A stretch of 64,000 bases of DNA from Acidobacteriales bacterium 59-55 (GTDB taxonomy: Bacteria > Acidobacteriota > Terriglobia > Terriglobales > Acidobacteriaceae), in NCBI GenBank assembly GCA_001897435.1, contig MKSV01000006.1, forward strand, positions 62,001 to 126,000, written 5' to 3'. Made by a program: the position numbers and the translations under genes. The notes under the pieces are model-generated. The model had not been told where the DNA came from and searched no databases. It worked only from the letters and a program-made list of their open reading frames with translations. This document shows, in pieces, positions 35,546-44,470 of this stretch. The number at the start of each line of letters is the position of its first letter. Within the stretch, counting starts at the first letter, position 1.

Positions 35546-36316
35546 ATGCTGACGAAGCGGATTATCGCGTGCCTCGATGTGCGCGGCGGGCGCGTGGTGA
35601 AGGGCGTTCAGTTTGTGGACATCGTCGACGCCGGCGACCCGGCGGAGTTGGCGCATCGCCATGCGGCGGCAGGAGCGGACGAGATTGTGCTGCTGGATAT
35701 TACAGCGACGCACGAAGGCCGCGGCACGCTGCTCGATACGGTGAAGCGGACAGCGGCTACGCTCTTCGTTCCGTTTACCGTGGGCGGTGGGATTCGCAGC
35801 GCGGACGATGCGGCGGCGGTCTTCGATGCGGGGGCGGACAAGGTTTCGATTAATTCGAGCGCGATTGCGCGGCCGGAGTTGATTGGCGAGATTGGCGGCA
35901 GCTTCGGAGCGCAGGCCGTGATCGTGGCGATCGACGCCCGGCGCGGCGCGGCAGGTGCGGACGATGCCGAGGTGTATGTGAGCGGCGGCCGCAAGGCCAC
36001 GGGATTACGAGTTGTCGATTGGGCTCGCGAGGCCGAGGAGCGCGGCGCGGGTGAGATTTTGCTGACCTCGATGGATACGGACGGAATGCGCAACGGCTTC
36101 GATTGCGAGCTGACTGCCCGGGTGAGCGAGGCAGTGCAGATTCCGGTGATCGCCTCGGGCGGCGCGGGGTCGGCGGCGCATTTTGCCGAGGTCTTCGGCA
36201 AAGGCAAGGCCGATGCGGCTTTGGCGGCCAGTATCTTTCACTTTGGGGTTACGGATTCGCGGGAGTTGAAGGCGGAGTTGCGGCGGGCAGGAGTCTCCGT
36301 GCGGCTGCCCTGCTGA
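35546..36316 (+). CDS. hisF: Imidazole glycerol phosphate synthase, cyclase subunit
   Basis: HisF is the TIM-barrel cyclase that uses ammonia from HisH to form imidazole glycerol phosphate and AICAR. The 256-residue protein has the first catalytic Asp in [18 protein letters not shown] near residue 11 and [26 protein letters not shown] near 80. The second catalytic Asp is in [15 protein letters not shown] near 175, and [13 protein letters not shown] follows near 200. It directly abuts the preceding lipoyl-like gene (TAG then ATG). Its last 79 bp overlap the 3' end of the opposite-strand CHAD gene. Confidence 0.97.
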   Translation: MLTKRIIACLDVRGGRVVKGVQFVDIVDAGDPAELAHRHAAAGADEIVLLDITATHEGRGTLLDTVKRTAATLFVPFTVGGGIRSADDAAAVFDAGADKVSINSSAIARPELIGEIGGSFGAQAVIVAIDARRGAAGADDAEVYVSGGRKATGLRVVDWAREAEERGAGEILLTSMDTDGMRNGFDCELTARVSEAVQIPVIASGGAGSAAHFAEVFGKGKADAALAASIFHFGVTDSRELKAELRRAGVSVRLPC

Positions 36317-37158
36317 CGGGCAGGGGCCTCCCTGTTCAGTCTTGGCTTCGGCGATGACATGGGCGAGAGGTGAGCTAGGCCGATTTGGTATTGGCCTTGC
36401 ATGGCCCCTGCAACAACGAGCGCGGCGCGAAATTTTTCCGTTACGGTAGAACGGATGGCGCGCAGAACTCCGGACTGCGGACTGTCTTTGAGGATGCCGA
36501 TTGCGATGGAGTGAAGTTCGCTCCAGTCGTGCCACTCGCCGATGGCGTCGGTGACGCGGATCAGGCTGCCGATGAATCCCGCATCGCTGCCCTCGATGAT
36601 CTCCGCGGTGTAGCGCAGCGCTTTTACCTTGAGACGATAGAGATGCAGGTTCGTGCGCGTGAGCCGGGGCCAGGACTCCAACTCCTCGGAGATCTGGAAG
36701 GCTGTGGAGATGGCCTTGGACTGCTGTTCGGCGAAGGCGACGCCGTCGGCCTGGAACAGGGGGCGGCATCGCTCGAGTTGGCGCTGGGCGCGTTTGATAT
36801 CTTCTGCAACCGAGGATTGCAGCCTGCGGACAGCCTTCCGCCTGCGCTCCGCAAGGCCTTCCAATAGCCGCACCAGCGCATCGTCATCGCCAGCCGCGAC
36901 AAGGTGCGATGCGAGTCCGATGAGAACATCCATATCGCGGACCTTGCCCGCCTTTCTGCGCAGGGGCGTGACCGTCTGAAGCAGGCGGCGAGCGGGCGGC
37001 TCGTCTTCGATCCGAAGCGCGCGGACAGCGGCCTCCAGGCGGCGGCTGCGGGTGCGCAACTGGTGGACATCTTCGGGCGCGCCCGAGCGCAGAACGCGCT
37101 TGAGCGACTTGCCGAACCTGCGCAGAGATTGAGGAAGCGCATCCTTGTCGAGAGGCAT
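36238..37158 (-). CDS. CHAD domain protein
   Basis: The 306-residue protein is a CHAD domain, a helical, His- and Arg-rich fold that binds polyphosphate. Its markers are [20 protein letters not shown] near residue 29, [16 protein letters not shown] near 66, and the second-half repeat [16 protein letters not shown] and [10 protein letters not shown]. The final residues (after about 275) are basic and low complexity, and are encoded antisense to hisF. A PPK2-type polyphosphate kinase lies 7 kb downstream (43578). The link to polyphosphate is known for the family; activity here is inferred. Confidence 0.88.
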   Translation of the reverse strand: MPLDKDALPQSLRRFGKSLKRVLRSGAPEDVHQLRTRSRRLEAAVRALRIEDEPPARRLLQTVTPLRRKAGKVRDMDVLIGLASHLVAAGDDDALVRLLEGLAERRRKAVRRLQSSVAEDIKRAQRQLERCRPLFQADGVAFAEQQSKAISTAFQISEELESWPRLTRTNLHLYRLKVKALRYTAEIIEGSDAGFIGSLIRVTDAIGEWHDWSELHSIAIGILKDSPQSGVLRAIRSTVTEKFRAALVVAGAMQGQYQIGLAHLSPMSSPKPRLNREAPARQQGSRTETPARRNSAFNSRESVTPK

Positions 37159-37338
37159 CTTGCACCTTACGAGTCATAGCCCTAAGCATGGGCAGAAGTC
37201 ATGGGCCGAAGCACAGCTTGAGTTCTCAGAGCGGAGATCGAACGCCGGAGTTGCCTGCGTTGGATAGCCGTGCGGCTCGCCCGAGACAGCGCAGCCGCAG
37301 GTCGAGCAATTCCTTCGCAGGCCTGCGACAATAAGGAC

Positions 37339-38013
37339 ATGCTAATACCTTCGATTGATTTGATGGGCGGTCGCATTGTGCAGTTGGTGCAGGGCGAAAA
37401 GCTGAAATTGGCCTTCGACGATTTTGAGTACTGGATCGAGCGGTTTTCGAAGTATCCGGTCGTGCAGTTGATCGATCTGGACGCAGCGATGCGGCAGGGA
37501 GAGAATCGCTCGCTGATCGAGATGATCTGCAAGCGGCTGCCCTGCCAGGTGGGCGGCGGGCTGAAGGCGGCGGCCGATGGCGAGGCACTGCTTAAGGTAG
37601 GAGCGAAGCGGGTGATCTATGGATCAAGTCTCTTCGGCGCGTCGGGCGTGAATCGGGAGTTTGCCTCCGGGCTGAAAAAGGAACTGGGCGAGGAGGCGCT
37701 GGTCTTCAGCGTGGACACCAAGGGCGGAAAAGTCGCGGTGAAGGGATGGAAGGACTCGGTCGATCTGACTCCCGAAGAAGCGGTGACGTGGCTGGAAGAT
37801 TATTGTGCCGCGTTTCTGTATACCCATGTCGATACCGAAGGGACGATGACAGGATTTCCGCTGGATGTGGCGGCGGTGCTGCGGGCGACGACGGGACGGC
37901 AACTGATCGTTGCCGGCGGCATCAAGGAGCGGGCCGAGGTGGACGCGCTCGACGCGATGGGCGTGGATGCCGTGGCCGGGATGGCGGTGTACTCGGGAGC
38001 GATGGAAGCATAG
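37339..38013 (+). CDS. hisA: HisA-type ProFAR isomerase
   Basis: HisA isomerises ProFAR to PRFAR, just before the HisH-HisF step. The 224-residue TIM barrel has the first catalytic Asp in LIPSIDLMGGRIVQLVQG at residue 7, VQLIDLDAAMRQGENRSLI near 43, CQVGGGLKAAADGEALL near 69, the second catalytic Asp in FLYTHVDTEGTMTGFPLD near 160 and LIVAGGIKERAEVDAL near 190. It is about 15-20 residues shorter than typical HisA. The start at 37339 follows AAGGA closely. It is separated from hisF by the opposite-strand CHAD gene and so needs its own promoter. Confidence 0.93.
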   Translation: MLIPSIDLMGGRIVQLVQGEKLKLAFDDFEYWIERFSKYPVVQLIDLDAAMRQGENRSLIEMICKRLPCQVGGGLKAAADGEALLKVGAKRVIYGSSLFGASGVNREFASGLKKELGEEALVFSVDTKGGKVAVKGWKDSVDLTPEEAVTWLEDYCAAFLYTHVDTEGTMTGFPLDVAAVLRATTGRQLIVAGGIKERAEVDALDAMGVDAVAGMAVYSGAMEA

Positions 38014-38049
38014 ACTTTCCCGGGTGGCACTCTACCAAGGAGTTAATGA

Positions 38050-39210
38050 ATGCAGGGGATGACGAGGCGAGGATTTATGAAGAGTTCGGCAGCAGCTACA
38101 TTGGCGGCGCGCGGTTCACTGGCAAACGCGATCGGAGGAGGCAAGGGAGAGTTATTGCTGGTGGGTACGCAGGCACAGGGGACCAGCAAGGGGATCTATG
38201 CCTATCGGTTCGACGAAGCTACGGGAGAACTGACGCAGACCGCACTGGCAGCCGCAATTGAGACGCCGAGCTTTATGGCGCTTGCCCCGGGAGGCGAACG
38301 ATTGTTCTCGGTCAGCGAGGTGGATCACTTTGCCGGGCAGAACGGCGGCGGCGTCACGGGATTTAATCTGAATCGACAGAACGGCCATCTGACTGAGATC
38401 AACGGCGTCTCCACGAAGGGAACGGGGCCCTGCCACGTCGCCGTCGACCATACCGGGCAGTGCGTCTTTGTCGCCAACTACAGCGGCGGCAGCGCGGCCA
38501 GCTTTCATCTCGACAAGGATGGGCGGCTGAGCGAGGCGGTGAGCTTCTTTCAGTACACCGGTCATGGCCCCAGCAAGGACAGGCAGGAGAAGGCCCATGC
38601 GCATCGCGTGACGCTGTCGCCCGACAACCGGTTCCTTCTGGTCAACGACCTGGGGCTCGACGAGATCCATATCTACAAGCTCGACGCAAAGACGGCGAAG
38701 CTGACTCCGAACCAGCCGGCGGCGTGGAAGTCCGCACCGGGCGCGGGACCGCGGGCGCTCCGCTTCCATCCCAACAACAAGTGGGTTTATTGCGTCACCG
38801 AGTTGACCTCGACGGTGGTCGTCCTGCACTGGAATGCGGAGCAGGGCACCATGGAGGCGGTGCAGACGGTCAAGCTGCTTCCCGAGGGATACAAGGGCGA
38901 GACGCGGGCGTGCGACATCGTCTTCGATCGCAAGGGAGAGTTCGCCTATGTGGCGAACCGCGACAACAACTTCATGGCCTCGTTCACTGTGTCCGGTACG
39001 GACGGCAAGCTGACGCTGATCGAGCGGACATCCTGCGGCGGCAAGACTCCGCGGCATATCGCGCTCAGCCCGAACGAGCGCTGGCTTCTGGTGGCAAATC
39101 AGGACTCGAATAACCTCTCGGTGTTCGCGCGGGATGCGAAGACCGGTAAACTGGCGGATTCCGGAAAGAGCTTTACGCTGGCGAACCCCCAGTGCCTGGT
39201 GTTCGTGTAG
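38050..39210 (+). CDS. Secreted lactonase-family seven-bladed beta-propeller
   Basis: The 386-residue protein begins TRRGFMKSSAAATLAARGSL, a Tat-type leader. The rest matches the lactonase (6-phosphogluconolactonase-like) propeller: LLLVGTQAQGTSKGIYAYRFD, GPCHVAVDHTGQCVFVANYSGGS, YTGHGPSKDRQEKAHAH, GAGPRALRFHPNNKWVYCV and CGGKTPRHIALSPNERWLLV. The HAH and related His positions are typical of the family. Export argues against the cytosolic pentose phosphate step, so an external sugar lactone is more likely. AAGGAG lies seven bases before the ATG at 38050. It follows hisA after 36 bp. Confidence 0.9.
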   Translation: MQGMTRRGFMKSSAAATLAARGSLANAIGGGKGELLLVGTQAQGTSKGIYAYRFDEATGELTQTALAAAIETPSFMALAPGGERLFSVSEVDHFAGQNGGGVTGFNLNRQNGHLTEINGVSTKGTGPCHVAVDHTGQCVFVANYSGGSAASFHLDKDGRLSEAVSFFQYTGHGPSKDRQEKAHAHRVTLSPDNRFLLVNDLGLDEIHIYKLDAKTAKLTPNQPAAWKSAPGAGPRALRFHPNNKWVYCVTELTSTVVVLHWNAEQGTMEAVQTVKLLPEGYKGETRACDIVFDRKGEFAYVANRDNNFMASFTVSGTDGKLTLIERTSCGGKTPRHIALSPNERWLLVANQDSNNLSVFARDAKTGKLADSGKSFTLANPQCLVFV

Positions 39211-39236
39211 AAATTAACGGACATGTTGCGAACCGG

Positions 39237-39572
39237 TTATGGCAGCGGAACTTCGAGATCGCCGACCGGTTCGCCCCGTCTGATTCGTCTAAGCTGGCGC
39301 TCCAGGCGCGCAGATGGATCGTCTGAACCTCCCTCGTCATCTTGCTCTTCGTCTTCCGATAACTTTTCTTGAAGAATGTATCGCACTTCGGGCTGTACGA
39401 ATATTTGCAGGGAATGTAAGGCATTCCCCATAGAACCAACAGTGGGATAGAAACCAGGATCTCGTTTCCCATGGCGTCTTCTATATTTCCACCGTATTCG
39501 CTGAAAAAAGAACGCGCAGGCAAAGATAAAGAAAAATAAGAAGAAACACGCAAAGTTAGCGCCAAAATCCAT
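39237..39572 (-). CDS. Small membrane-anchored hypothetical protein
   Basis: The 111-residue product has one strongly hydrophobic N-terminal helix (ACFFLFFFIFACAFFFQ), a basic stretch RIRWKYRRRHGKR, then an acidic Asp/Glu region and a charged C-terminal half (SARLERQLRRIRRGEPVG). It is probably anchored with its tail in the cytoplasm. I recognise no family. It is convergent with the lactonase gene. The start is uncertain; a different open frame on the same strand overlaps it but looks less protein-like. Confidence 0.55.
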   Translation of the reverse strand: MDFGANFACFFLFFFIFACAFFFQRIRWKYRRRHGKRDPGFYPTVGSMGNALHSLQIFVQPEVRYILQEKLSEDEEQDDEGGSDDPSARLERQLRRIRRGEPVGDLEVPLP

Positions 39573-39661
39573 GGCCAGCCTCTACATTCATGCAAATGAA
39601 TCGCCGGAAAACCTCAACGCACAGGCGCGGTCATAGCGTCCGGCGTAAGGTCGACAGGAAT

Positions 39662-39931
39662 CTAAGCGAAGGTAGTAGTAGAGGATGGGGGACGCTGAAA
39701 GCGAGTTGGCCGAACGGCTGCACGATCATGCGATGGGTTGCTGTCATGCGCATCAAGCCTAGAGAAGTGCGGTGCGCGGAGCACTTCGCCAAGAAACACA
39801 GGAACAAGGATGAAGCAAAGCGCCGCTGTTTGCTGATGTAGTCCGTGAGGGAGCAATAACAGCAAAAGAGCGATCAGGACAGCTATGGCAGCATAGGTCC
39901 TGAACAACTGCGATCTGGAAACCGAAGGCAT
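39662..39931 (-). CDS. Small two-helix membrane protein, hypothetical
   Basis: The 89-residue product has two hydrophobic segments, TYAAIAVLIALLLLLLPHGL and TAALCFILVPVFLGEVL, and a polar C-terminal tail. It lies 24 bp downstream of the VWFA gene on the same strand and could be co-transcribed with it. No Shine-Dalgarno site is evident and no family is recognised, so it is a moderate call. Confidence 0.5.
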   Translation of the reverse strand: MPSVSRSQLFRTYAAIAVLIALLLLLLPHGLHQQTAALCFILVPVFLGEVLRAPHFSRLDAHDSNPSHDRAAVRPTRFQRPPSSTTTFA

Positions 39932-39955
39932 GGCTGAATGCCAGTGTATACGGCG

Positions 39956-40975
39956 TTAATCGTTGTTGCCCATCGAATCTGCGAGGGCATAGTAACCTTT
40001 GCGGGCCTGAACCTTCTGGTCTTTCCCGCAGGTGATGTTGAGGGTGCGGAAGGTGCCGTCGACCTTGGGGTTGGTGGGCGTGTAGCTGGCGAGATACTGG
40101 GTGCGCAACTCGTCCTGAATCTGGTCAAAGGCGTCCTTGAGCTTCTTGCCGTTGTTACCGACATTGATGACGCGGCCTCCGGTCTCTTTCGCGAGGCGAT
40201 CCATATCGCCGGCGCCGTTGTACATCATGCCGAACCCGCCGTAGAAGCCCCGGTCGGCGATCATGATCACGTAGACGATGGCGTTGGACTTCTGCGCGGC
40301 CTCGATGGCGGACTTGAGGTTCTCCTGGCTGCCCTGGTCGCCGCCGTCGGTCAGCAGCACCAGCACTTTGCGCCCGGCCTCCTGGCGCAGCTTGTCGTGA
40401 GCGGCGAGGTAGACGGCATCGTAGAGCAAGGTTCCGCGGGGGCTGCCATTGCCGGTGACCGAGCCGGTGCCTGCCCCGGTATTGATAATGGCCTTGTCCA
40501 TGGCGCGCTTCAACGCGCGGGGATCATTCGTGTAGTCGGCAAGGAGGTCGACGTTGATATCGAAGGAGATAAGGAAGGCTTCGTCCTTAGGGGTGATGAC
40601 GTCCTTGAGAAACTCCGCGCCGGATTGCTGTTCGAGGGGGAGAACGTTCTGCTGGCTGCCGCTGGTGTCGAGCAGGATGCCGATGGTGAGCGGTAACTTC
40701 TTCTCCTGGGTGAAGTTCTTGGTCACCTGAGGCTCCTTGTCCTCGAAGATCTGGCAGTCATCCTTCTTTAGATTCGTGATGAATCCGTTCTTGTCGCGGA
40801 CCGAGAAGTAGACGTTAACGAGGTTGACGTTGACCTTGAGGGTCTCGATGTCCTGGTCGTTGCGGGGCTGCGGGGCGGCATGGCTGGCCGGGGGCGGGCC
40901 ATCGGGCGAGGGGGCCTCCTGCGCGTAGAGGGGGAGGGCGAGCGACAGTAGGGTGGCAAGGACGAGGTGGCGCAT
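39956..40975 (-). CDS. Secreted VWFA-related Acidobacterial domain protein
   Basis: The 339-residue protein has a signal peptide (HLVLATLLSLALPLYAQE) and the family opening VNVNLVNVYFSVRDKNGF. A von Willebrand A domain follows, with the metal-site motif LLDTSGSQQN near residue 108 and VLVLLTDGGDQGSQENL near 200. RTQYLASYTPTNPKVDGTFR and KVQARKGYYA come near the end. This domain arrangement was defined in acidobacteria, where many copies occur. It is divergent from a second member at 41256. The role is unknown; adhesion or complex assembly outside the membrane is a general inference from VWA folds. Confidence 0.9.
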   Translation of the reverse strand: MRHLVLATLLSLALPLYAQEAPSPDGPPPASHAAPQPRNDQDIETLKVNVNLVNVYFSVRDKNGFITNLKKDDCQIFEDKEPQVTKNFTQEKKLPLTIGILLDTSGSQQNVLPLEQQSGAEFLKDVITPKDEAFLISFDINVDLLADYTNDPRALKRAMDKAIINTGAGTGSVTGNGSPRGTLLYDAVYLAAHDKLRQEAGRKVLVLLTDGGDQGSQENLKSAIEAAQKSNAIVYVIMIADRGFYGGFGMMYNGAGDMDRLAKETGGRVINVGNNGKKLKDAFDQIQDELRTQYLASYTPTNPKVDGTFRTLNITCGKDQKVQARKGYYALADSMGNND

Positions 40976-41255
40976 ATCCCATTAGACGATAGAGGTGGCA
41001 GAGATGGCGGCTGAATCAGCGGAAAATGCGGATGGAGAGGGCGAAATGGCTCCGGGTGGCGGGACTGGGCGCAACTGTAACCGGGCAGGGCATGATTGAG
41101 CACAACATTGCGGAGACGGGCTGCGTCCAACTAATAGGCGCCTGCGGGATGGCGGCTCGGGTGCCACGCTGGTAGTCTGGGCTGGTAATCTGGTAAGAGG
41201 CCCGATCAAAGGACTATGCTCTGATCCGGCTGGAAGTTTCTGGGGGTTGTTCTTG

Positions 41256-42587
41256 GTGAAGTACAGCATATTGGCGGGGGCTGTGGCATGCATGATGCTT
41301 GCACAGCAGGCACAGCAGACCGTGGCCGAGGTTCCGGCACCGCAGGAGACGGCGCAACAGGCAATTCCGGACGCTCCGCGGCCGCAGCAACTGCCGCCGC
41401 TCAACACCATTGCGCCGGGCAAAGGCACCCCTGCGGACCTGGGCGGGACGACCTCCTCGACGCCCGATGCGGAAGCGCCGCCCAGCAGCCTGCCGCAATC
41501 GGCTGCCGAAAAGGCGGCGGAGGGAACCGCGCCCGAGGTGCCGGCGGCGGGCGAGGGCCCCGCGGCGTTCACGCTGCGCGTGCAGACGAACTTAGTCGAA
41601 GTGCCCTTTACGGTAAAGGATTCGAAGGGCCGTCTGGTGCCGGGACTCACCTGGCGCGACGTGCGCATCTACGAGAACGGCCTGCGGCAGCAGATGGCGC
41701 TGTTTACGGTCGATCCCTTTCCCCTCTCGGTCGCGCTGGTCATCGACCAGAGCATGACCTACGACAACATGACCAAGGTCAACAACGCGCTCGAAGCAAT
41801 ACAGGGTGCGTTCGCCCCCTATGACGAGGTCGCGGTCTTTACCTACAACAATGGTCCGAAGATGCAGACCGACTTCACGGCAGCGCAGAGCGCGCGGCTG
41901 GGCGCGGTGCTGGAGCGGTCGAAGTCGACCGGGCGCGAGGGCGCGATGGCCTACACCAGCGGGCCGCTGTCGCAGAACATCAACCTGAACGGCGGCGCGC
42001 AGAGCTATATCGACCCCAATACAAACGCGACCCACGGCACCAGCCTGAGCAATACGCTCAATGTGCCGAAAGAGGTGCATACGCTCAACGACGCCATCCT
42101 GGCGGCGGCTACCCATCTGTCGAAGACGCGACCGGGACGGCGGCGCGTCGTCTACGTCATCAGCGACGGCAAGGAATACGGCAGCACGGCGGGCTTCAAA
42201 GAGGTCGTCAAGTATCTGCAAACTAACAAGATCTCGGTGTACGCGACGCTTGTGGGCACGGGCGCCCTGCCGGTGACCGGCTTCCTGGACCGCATCCACC
42301 TGCCTCTGATGATGCGGGATAATATCCTGCAGGCCTACGCGAACGAGACCGGCGGAAACGTCGACAGCGAGTTCCGGCAGAGGGGCATCGAGTCCAGCTT
42401 CGCCAAGATCACCCAGGAAGTGCGGACGCAGTACACCATCGGCTACTACACACACGAGCCGTTTATCGATGGCAAATATCGCACCCTGGAGGTGAAGGTG
42501 ATGCGACCCAACCTGACGGTGATTGCCAAGAACGGCTACTATCCGACGGCGGAGGACATCAGGCCGTCGGTCGTCCGGGGAAGATAG
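41256..42587 (+). CDS. Secreted VWFA-related Acidobacterial domain protein
   Basis: The 443-residue protein has a signal segment (YSILAGAVACMMLAQQAQ) and a long Pro/Ala/Gln-rich linker of about 85 residues. The family core begins FTLRVQTNLVEVPFTVKDSKGR. The metal-site motif is VIDQSMTYDNM, a DxSxT form, and RRRVVYVISDGKEYGSTAGF follows near residue 295. The C-terminus shows the shared RTQYTIGYYTHEPFIDGKYR and ViAKNGYYP pattern. No ATG is available; GTG at 41256 was chosen, with TTG codons at 41247 and 41253 as alternatives. Its stop is just before the EamA gene. Confidence 0.88.
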   Translation: MKYSILAGAVACMMLAQQAQQTVAEVPAPQETAQQAIPDAPRPQQLPPLNTIAPGKGTPADLGGTTSSTPDAEAPPSSLPQSAAEKAAEGTAPEVPAAGEGPAAFTLRVQTNLVEVPFTVKDSKGRLVPGLTWRDVRIYENGLRQQMALFTVDPFPLSVALVIDQSMTYDNMTKVNNALEAIQGAFAPYDEVAVFTYNNGPKMQTDFTAAQSARLGAVLERSKSTGREGAMAYTSGPLSQNINLNGGAQSYIDPNTNATHGTSLSNTLNVPKEVHTLNDAILAAATHLSKTRPGRRRVVYVISDGKEYGSTAGFKEVVKYLQTNKISVYATLVGTGALPVTGFLDRIHLPLMMRDNILQAYANETGGNVDSEFRQRGIESSFAKITQEVRTQYTIGYYTHEPFIDGKYRTLEVKVMRPNLTVIAKNGYYPTAEDIRPSVVRGR

Positions 42588-42594
42588 GCATGAC

Positions 42595-43485
42595 TTGTTG
42601 CATTTGAATGCTCTGCTGGCTTTGGCGGCGGCGTTTTTGTGGGGCGGCGGAGACTTTTCCGGCGGAATGGGCGCAAAGAACGCCGGCGGCACCATGGGCG
42701 GCGCGCTGCGGGTGATCCTGACCAGCCATGCAGCCAGCTTTACCGTGCTGGTCGCTATTGCCAGGTGGCGCGGAGACGCCTTTCCGCATGGCGCTCCACT
42801 GGCCTGGGGAATCGCGGCGGGCGTCACCGGGGGAATCGCGCTGGCTTGCTTCTACGTCGCGCTCTCGCGGGGCGCGATGGGGGCCTCGGCGGCGTTGAGC
42901 GGGCTGCTGGCCGCGGCGATACCGGCAGTCGTCTCGGTGATTGGCGAAGGCTCTCCGGGTCTGCTTCGCATCACAGGATTTCTGGTCGCGGGAGTGGCGA
43001 TCTGGCTGATTGCCGCGGGCCCGAATGCGGAGGCGAGGTCAGCCGACGCGGGTACGATCTGGCTGGCCGTGGCGGCGGGCATCGGCTTCGGAATCTATTT
43101 TGTGGCGCTGAAGATGGCCGGCGTCGCGGGCGTGATCTGGCCCATGGCCACGGCGAGGATCGGCAGCCTGAGCATCTGTTCCCTCATACTCGTGGGGCTC
43201 TCTCTCAGCCCGAAGACATCGAAGGCATCGGAGATCGCCAAAGGCCGGTTGACGCGGACAGCGGTGCGCTGGGCGCTGACGACGGCGCTGCTCGATACCT
43301 CGGGCAACCTGCTGTTCATTGCGGCGACGCGGGCTGGGCGGCTGGACGTGGCGGCGGTGCTGGCCTCGCTCTATCCCGCTTCGACGATCCTGCTGGCGGC
43401 GTGGATGCTGAGCGAGCGGCCCACACGGCGGCAGGGGCTGGGCATGGCGGTCGCGGCGGCGGCGGTGGTGATGATTACGCTTTGA
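42595..43485 (+). CDS. EamA/DMT-family transporter
   Basis: The product of about 296 residues has ten hydrophobic helices in two five-helix halves, the pattern of the drug/metabolite transporter superfamily. The first half has LAAAFLWGGGDFSGGMGA and FYVALSRGAMGASAALSGL. The second has GIYFVALKMAGVAGVIWPMA and GRLDVAAVLASLYPASTILLAAW near the end, a typical EamA signature. It begins just after the VWFA gene. No ATG fits; TTG at 42595 was chosen, and TTG 42598 or 42604 are equally possible. The substrate is unknown. Confidence 0.85.
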   Translation: MLHLNALLALAAAFLWGGGDFSGGMGAKNAGGTMGGALRVILTSHAASFTVLVAIARWRGDAFPHGAPLAWGIAAGVTGGIALACFYVALSRGAMGASAALSGLLAAAIPAVVSVIGEGSPGLLRITGFLVAGVAIWLIAAGPNAEARSADAGTIWLAVAAGIGFGIYFVALKMAGVAGVIWPMATARIGSLSICSLILVGLSLSPKTSKASEIAKGRLTRTAVRWALTTALLDTSGNLLFIAATRAGRLDVAAVLASLYPASTILLAAWMLSERPTRRQGLGMAVAAAAVVMITL

Positions 43486-43523
43486 CAGCAAACAACGGCA
43501 AGGACAAAAGCGAGATACAGGGG

Positions 43524-43559
43524 TCTCTCCACTGCGCTTCGCTCCGGTCGAGATGACGT
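43524..43559. repeat. Dispersed 36-bp intergenic repeat, copy 3
   Basis: The copy begins TCTCTCCACTGCGCTTCGCT and ends TCGAGATGACGT. It is nearly identical to 15160-15195, including flanking ATACAGGGG. It lies between the convergent EamA and PPK2 genes. Confidence 0.85.
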
Positions 43560-43577
43560 ACTTTGGTGGGCAATTCT

Positions 43578-44384
43578 TTATAGCTTGATCTGGCTGGGGT
43601 CGAAGGTGGGATCGGGGTATTTGAGCTTGAGGCCCTGCATGGTGTCGAGGATGATCTGCGAGATCGCAACGTTGCGATACCACTTATGATCTGACGGGAT
43701 GACGAACCACGGCGCGTGCTTGCGGCTGGTGGAGGAGAGGATGGCCTCGTAGGCCTCGGTGTACTGCGGCCAGAACTGGCGCTCGTGAAAGTCGCCCTCG
43801 GAGAGCTTCCAGTGCTTGTCGGGCGTATCGATGCGGGACTGGAGGCGTTGGGTCTGCTCCTCGTGGGAGATGTGCAGGAAAAATTTGAGGATGACGACGC
43901 CGTTATCGGCGAGCATGTCCTCGAAGCCGTTGATGTCGTCGAAGCGACGCTTCACCACCTTGCCTGAGATGAGTTTATGCACCCGGGGCGAGAGCACATC
44001 TTCGTAGTGCGAGCGGTTGAAGATGCCGATCATTCCCTTCGGCGGGACGGCGGCGTGGGCACGCCAGAGAAAGTCATGCCGGGCCTCGAGCGGCGTGGGC
44101 ACTTTGAAGGCGGTGACGTTGCAGCCCTGGGGGTTGACGCCGGAGAAGATGTGGCGGATGGTGCCGTCCTTGCCTGCGGTATCCATGCCTTGCAGAACGA
44201 TCAGCAGCGCCTTTTGCTGGCCGGCGTAGAAGACTTCCTGGAGTTTGTCCAACTGGCCGCGGTGACGGGCAAGAATAGCGTCAGCGGCCTTCTCCGTCTT
44301 GAGGTGGCCGGTATCGGAGGCAGACAGACGCGCGAGCCGGACCGAAGTGTGCGGCTTGACGAGATAGGGCGACTTCAATTTCAT
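43578..44384 (-). CDS. Polyphosphate kinase 2 family protein
   Basis: PPK2 enzymes move phosphate between polyphosphate and nucleotides or nucleoside mono/diphosphates. The 268-residue single-domain protein has the Walker A motif LIVLQGMDTAGKDGTIRHI near residue 65, the lid and base-binding segment PTPLEARHDFLWRAHAAVP near 95 and the Walker B region IGIFNRSHYEDVL near 119. The VIPSDHKWYRNVAIS segment comes near the C-terminus. The sequence is of the polyphosphate:AMP/ADP phosphotransferase type (class III-like), but the preferred direction and nucleotide cannot be read from the sequence. Confidence 0.93.
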   Translation of the reverse strand: MKLKSPYLVKPHTSVRLARLSASDTGHLKTEKAADAILARHRGQLDKLQEVFYAGQQKALLIVLQGMDTAGKDGTIRHIFSGVNPQGCNVTAFKVPTPLEARHDFLWRAHAAVPPKGMIGIFNRSHYEDVLSPRVHKLISGKVVKRRFDDINGFEDMLADNGVVILKFFLHISHEEQTQRLQSRIDTPDKHWKLSEGDFHERQFWPQYTEAYEAILSSTSRKHAPWFVIPSDHKWYRNVAISQIILDTMQGLKLKYPDPTFDPSQIKL

Positions 44385-44470
44385 GAAGAAAGGCCTGTCT
44401 GATTGAAATTTTCAAGCTTTGAAAAAACAACAAAGAAGAACCCGGCGTAGCCAGTTCGCAACAGCGACAG

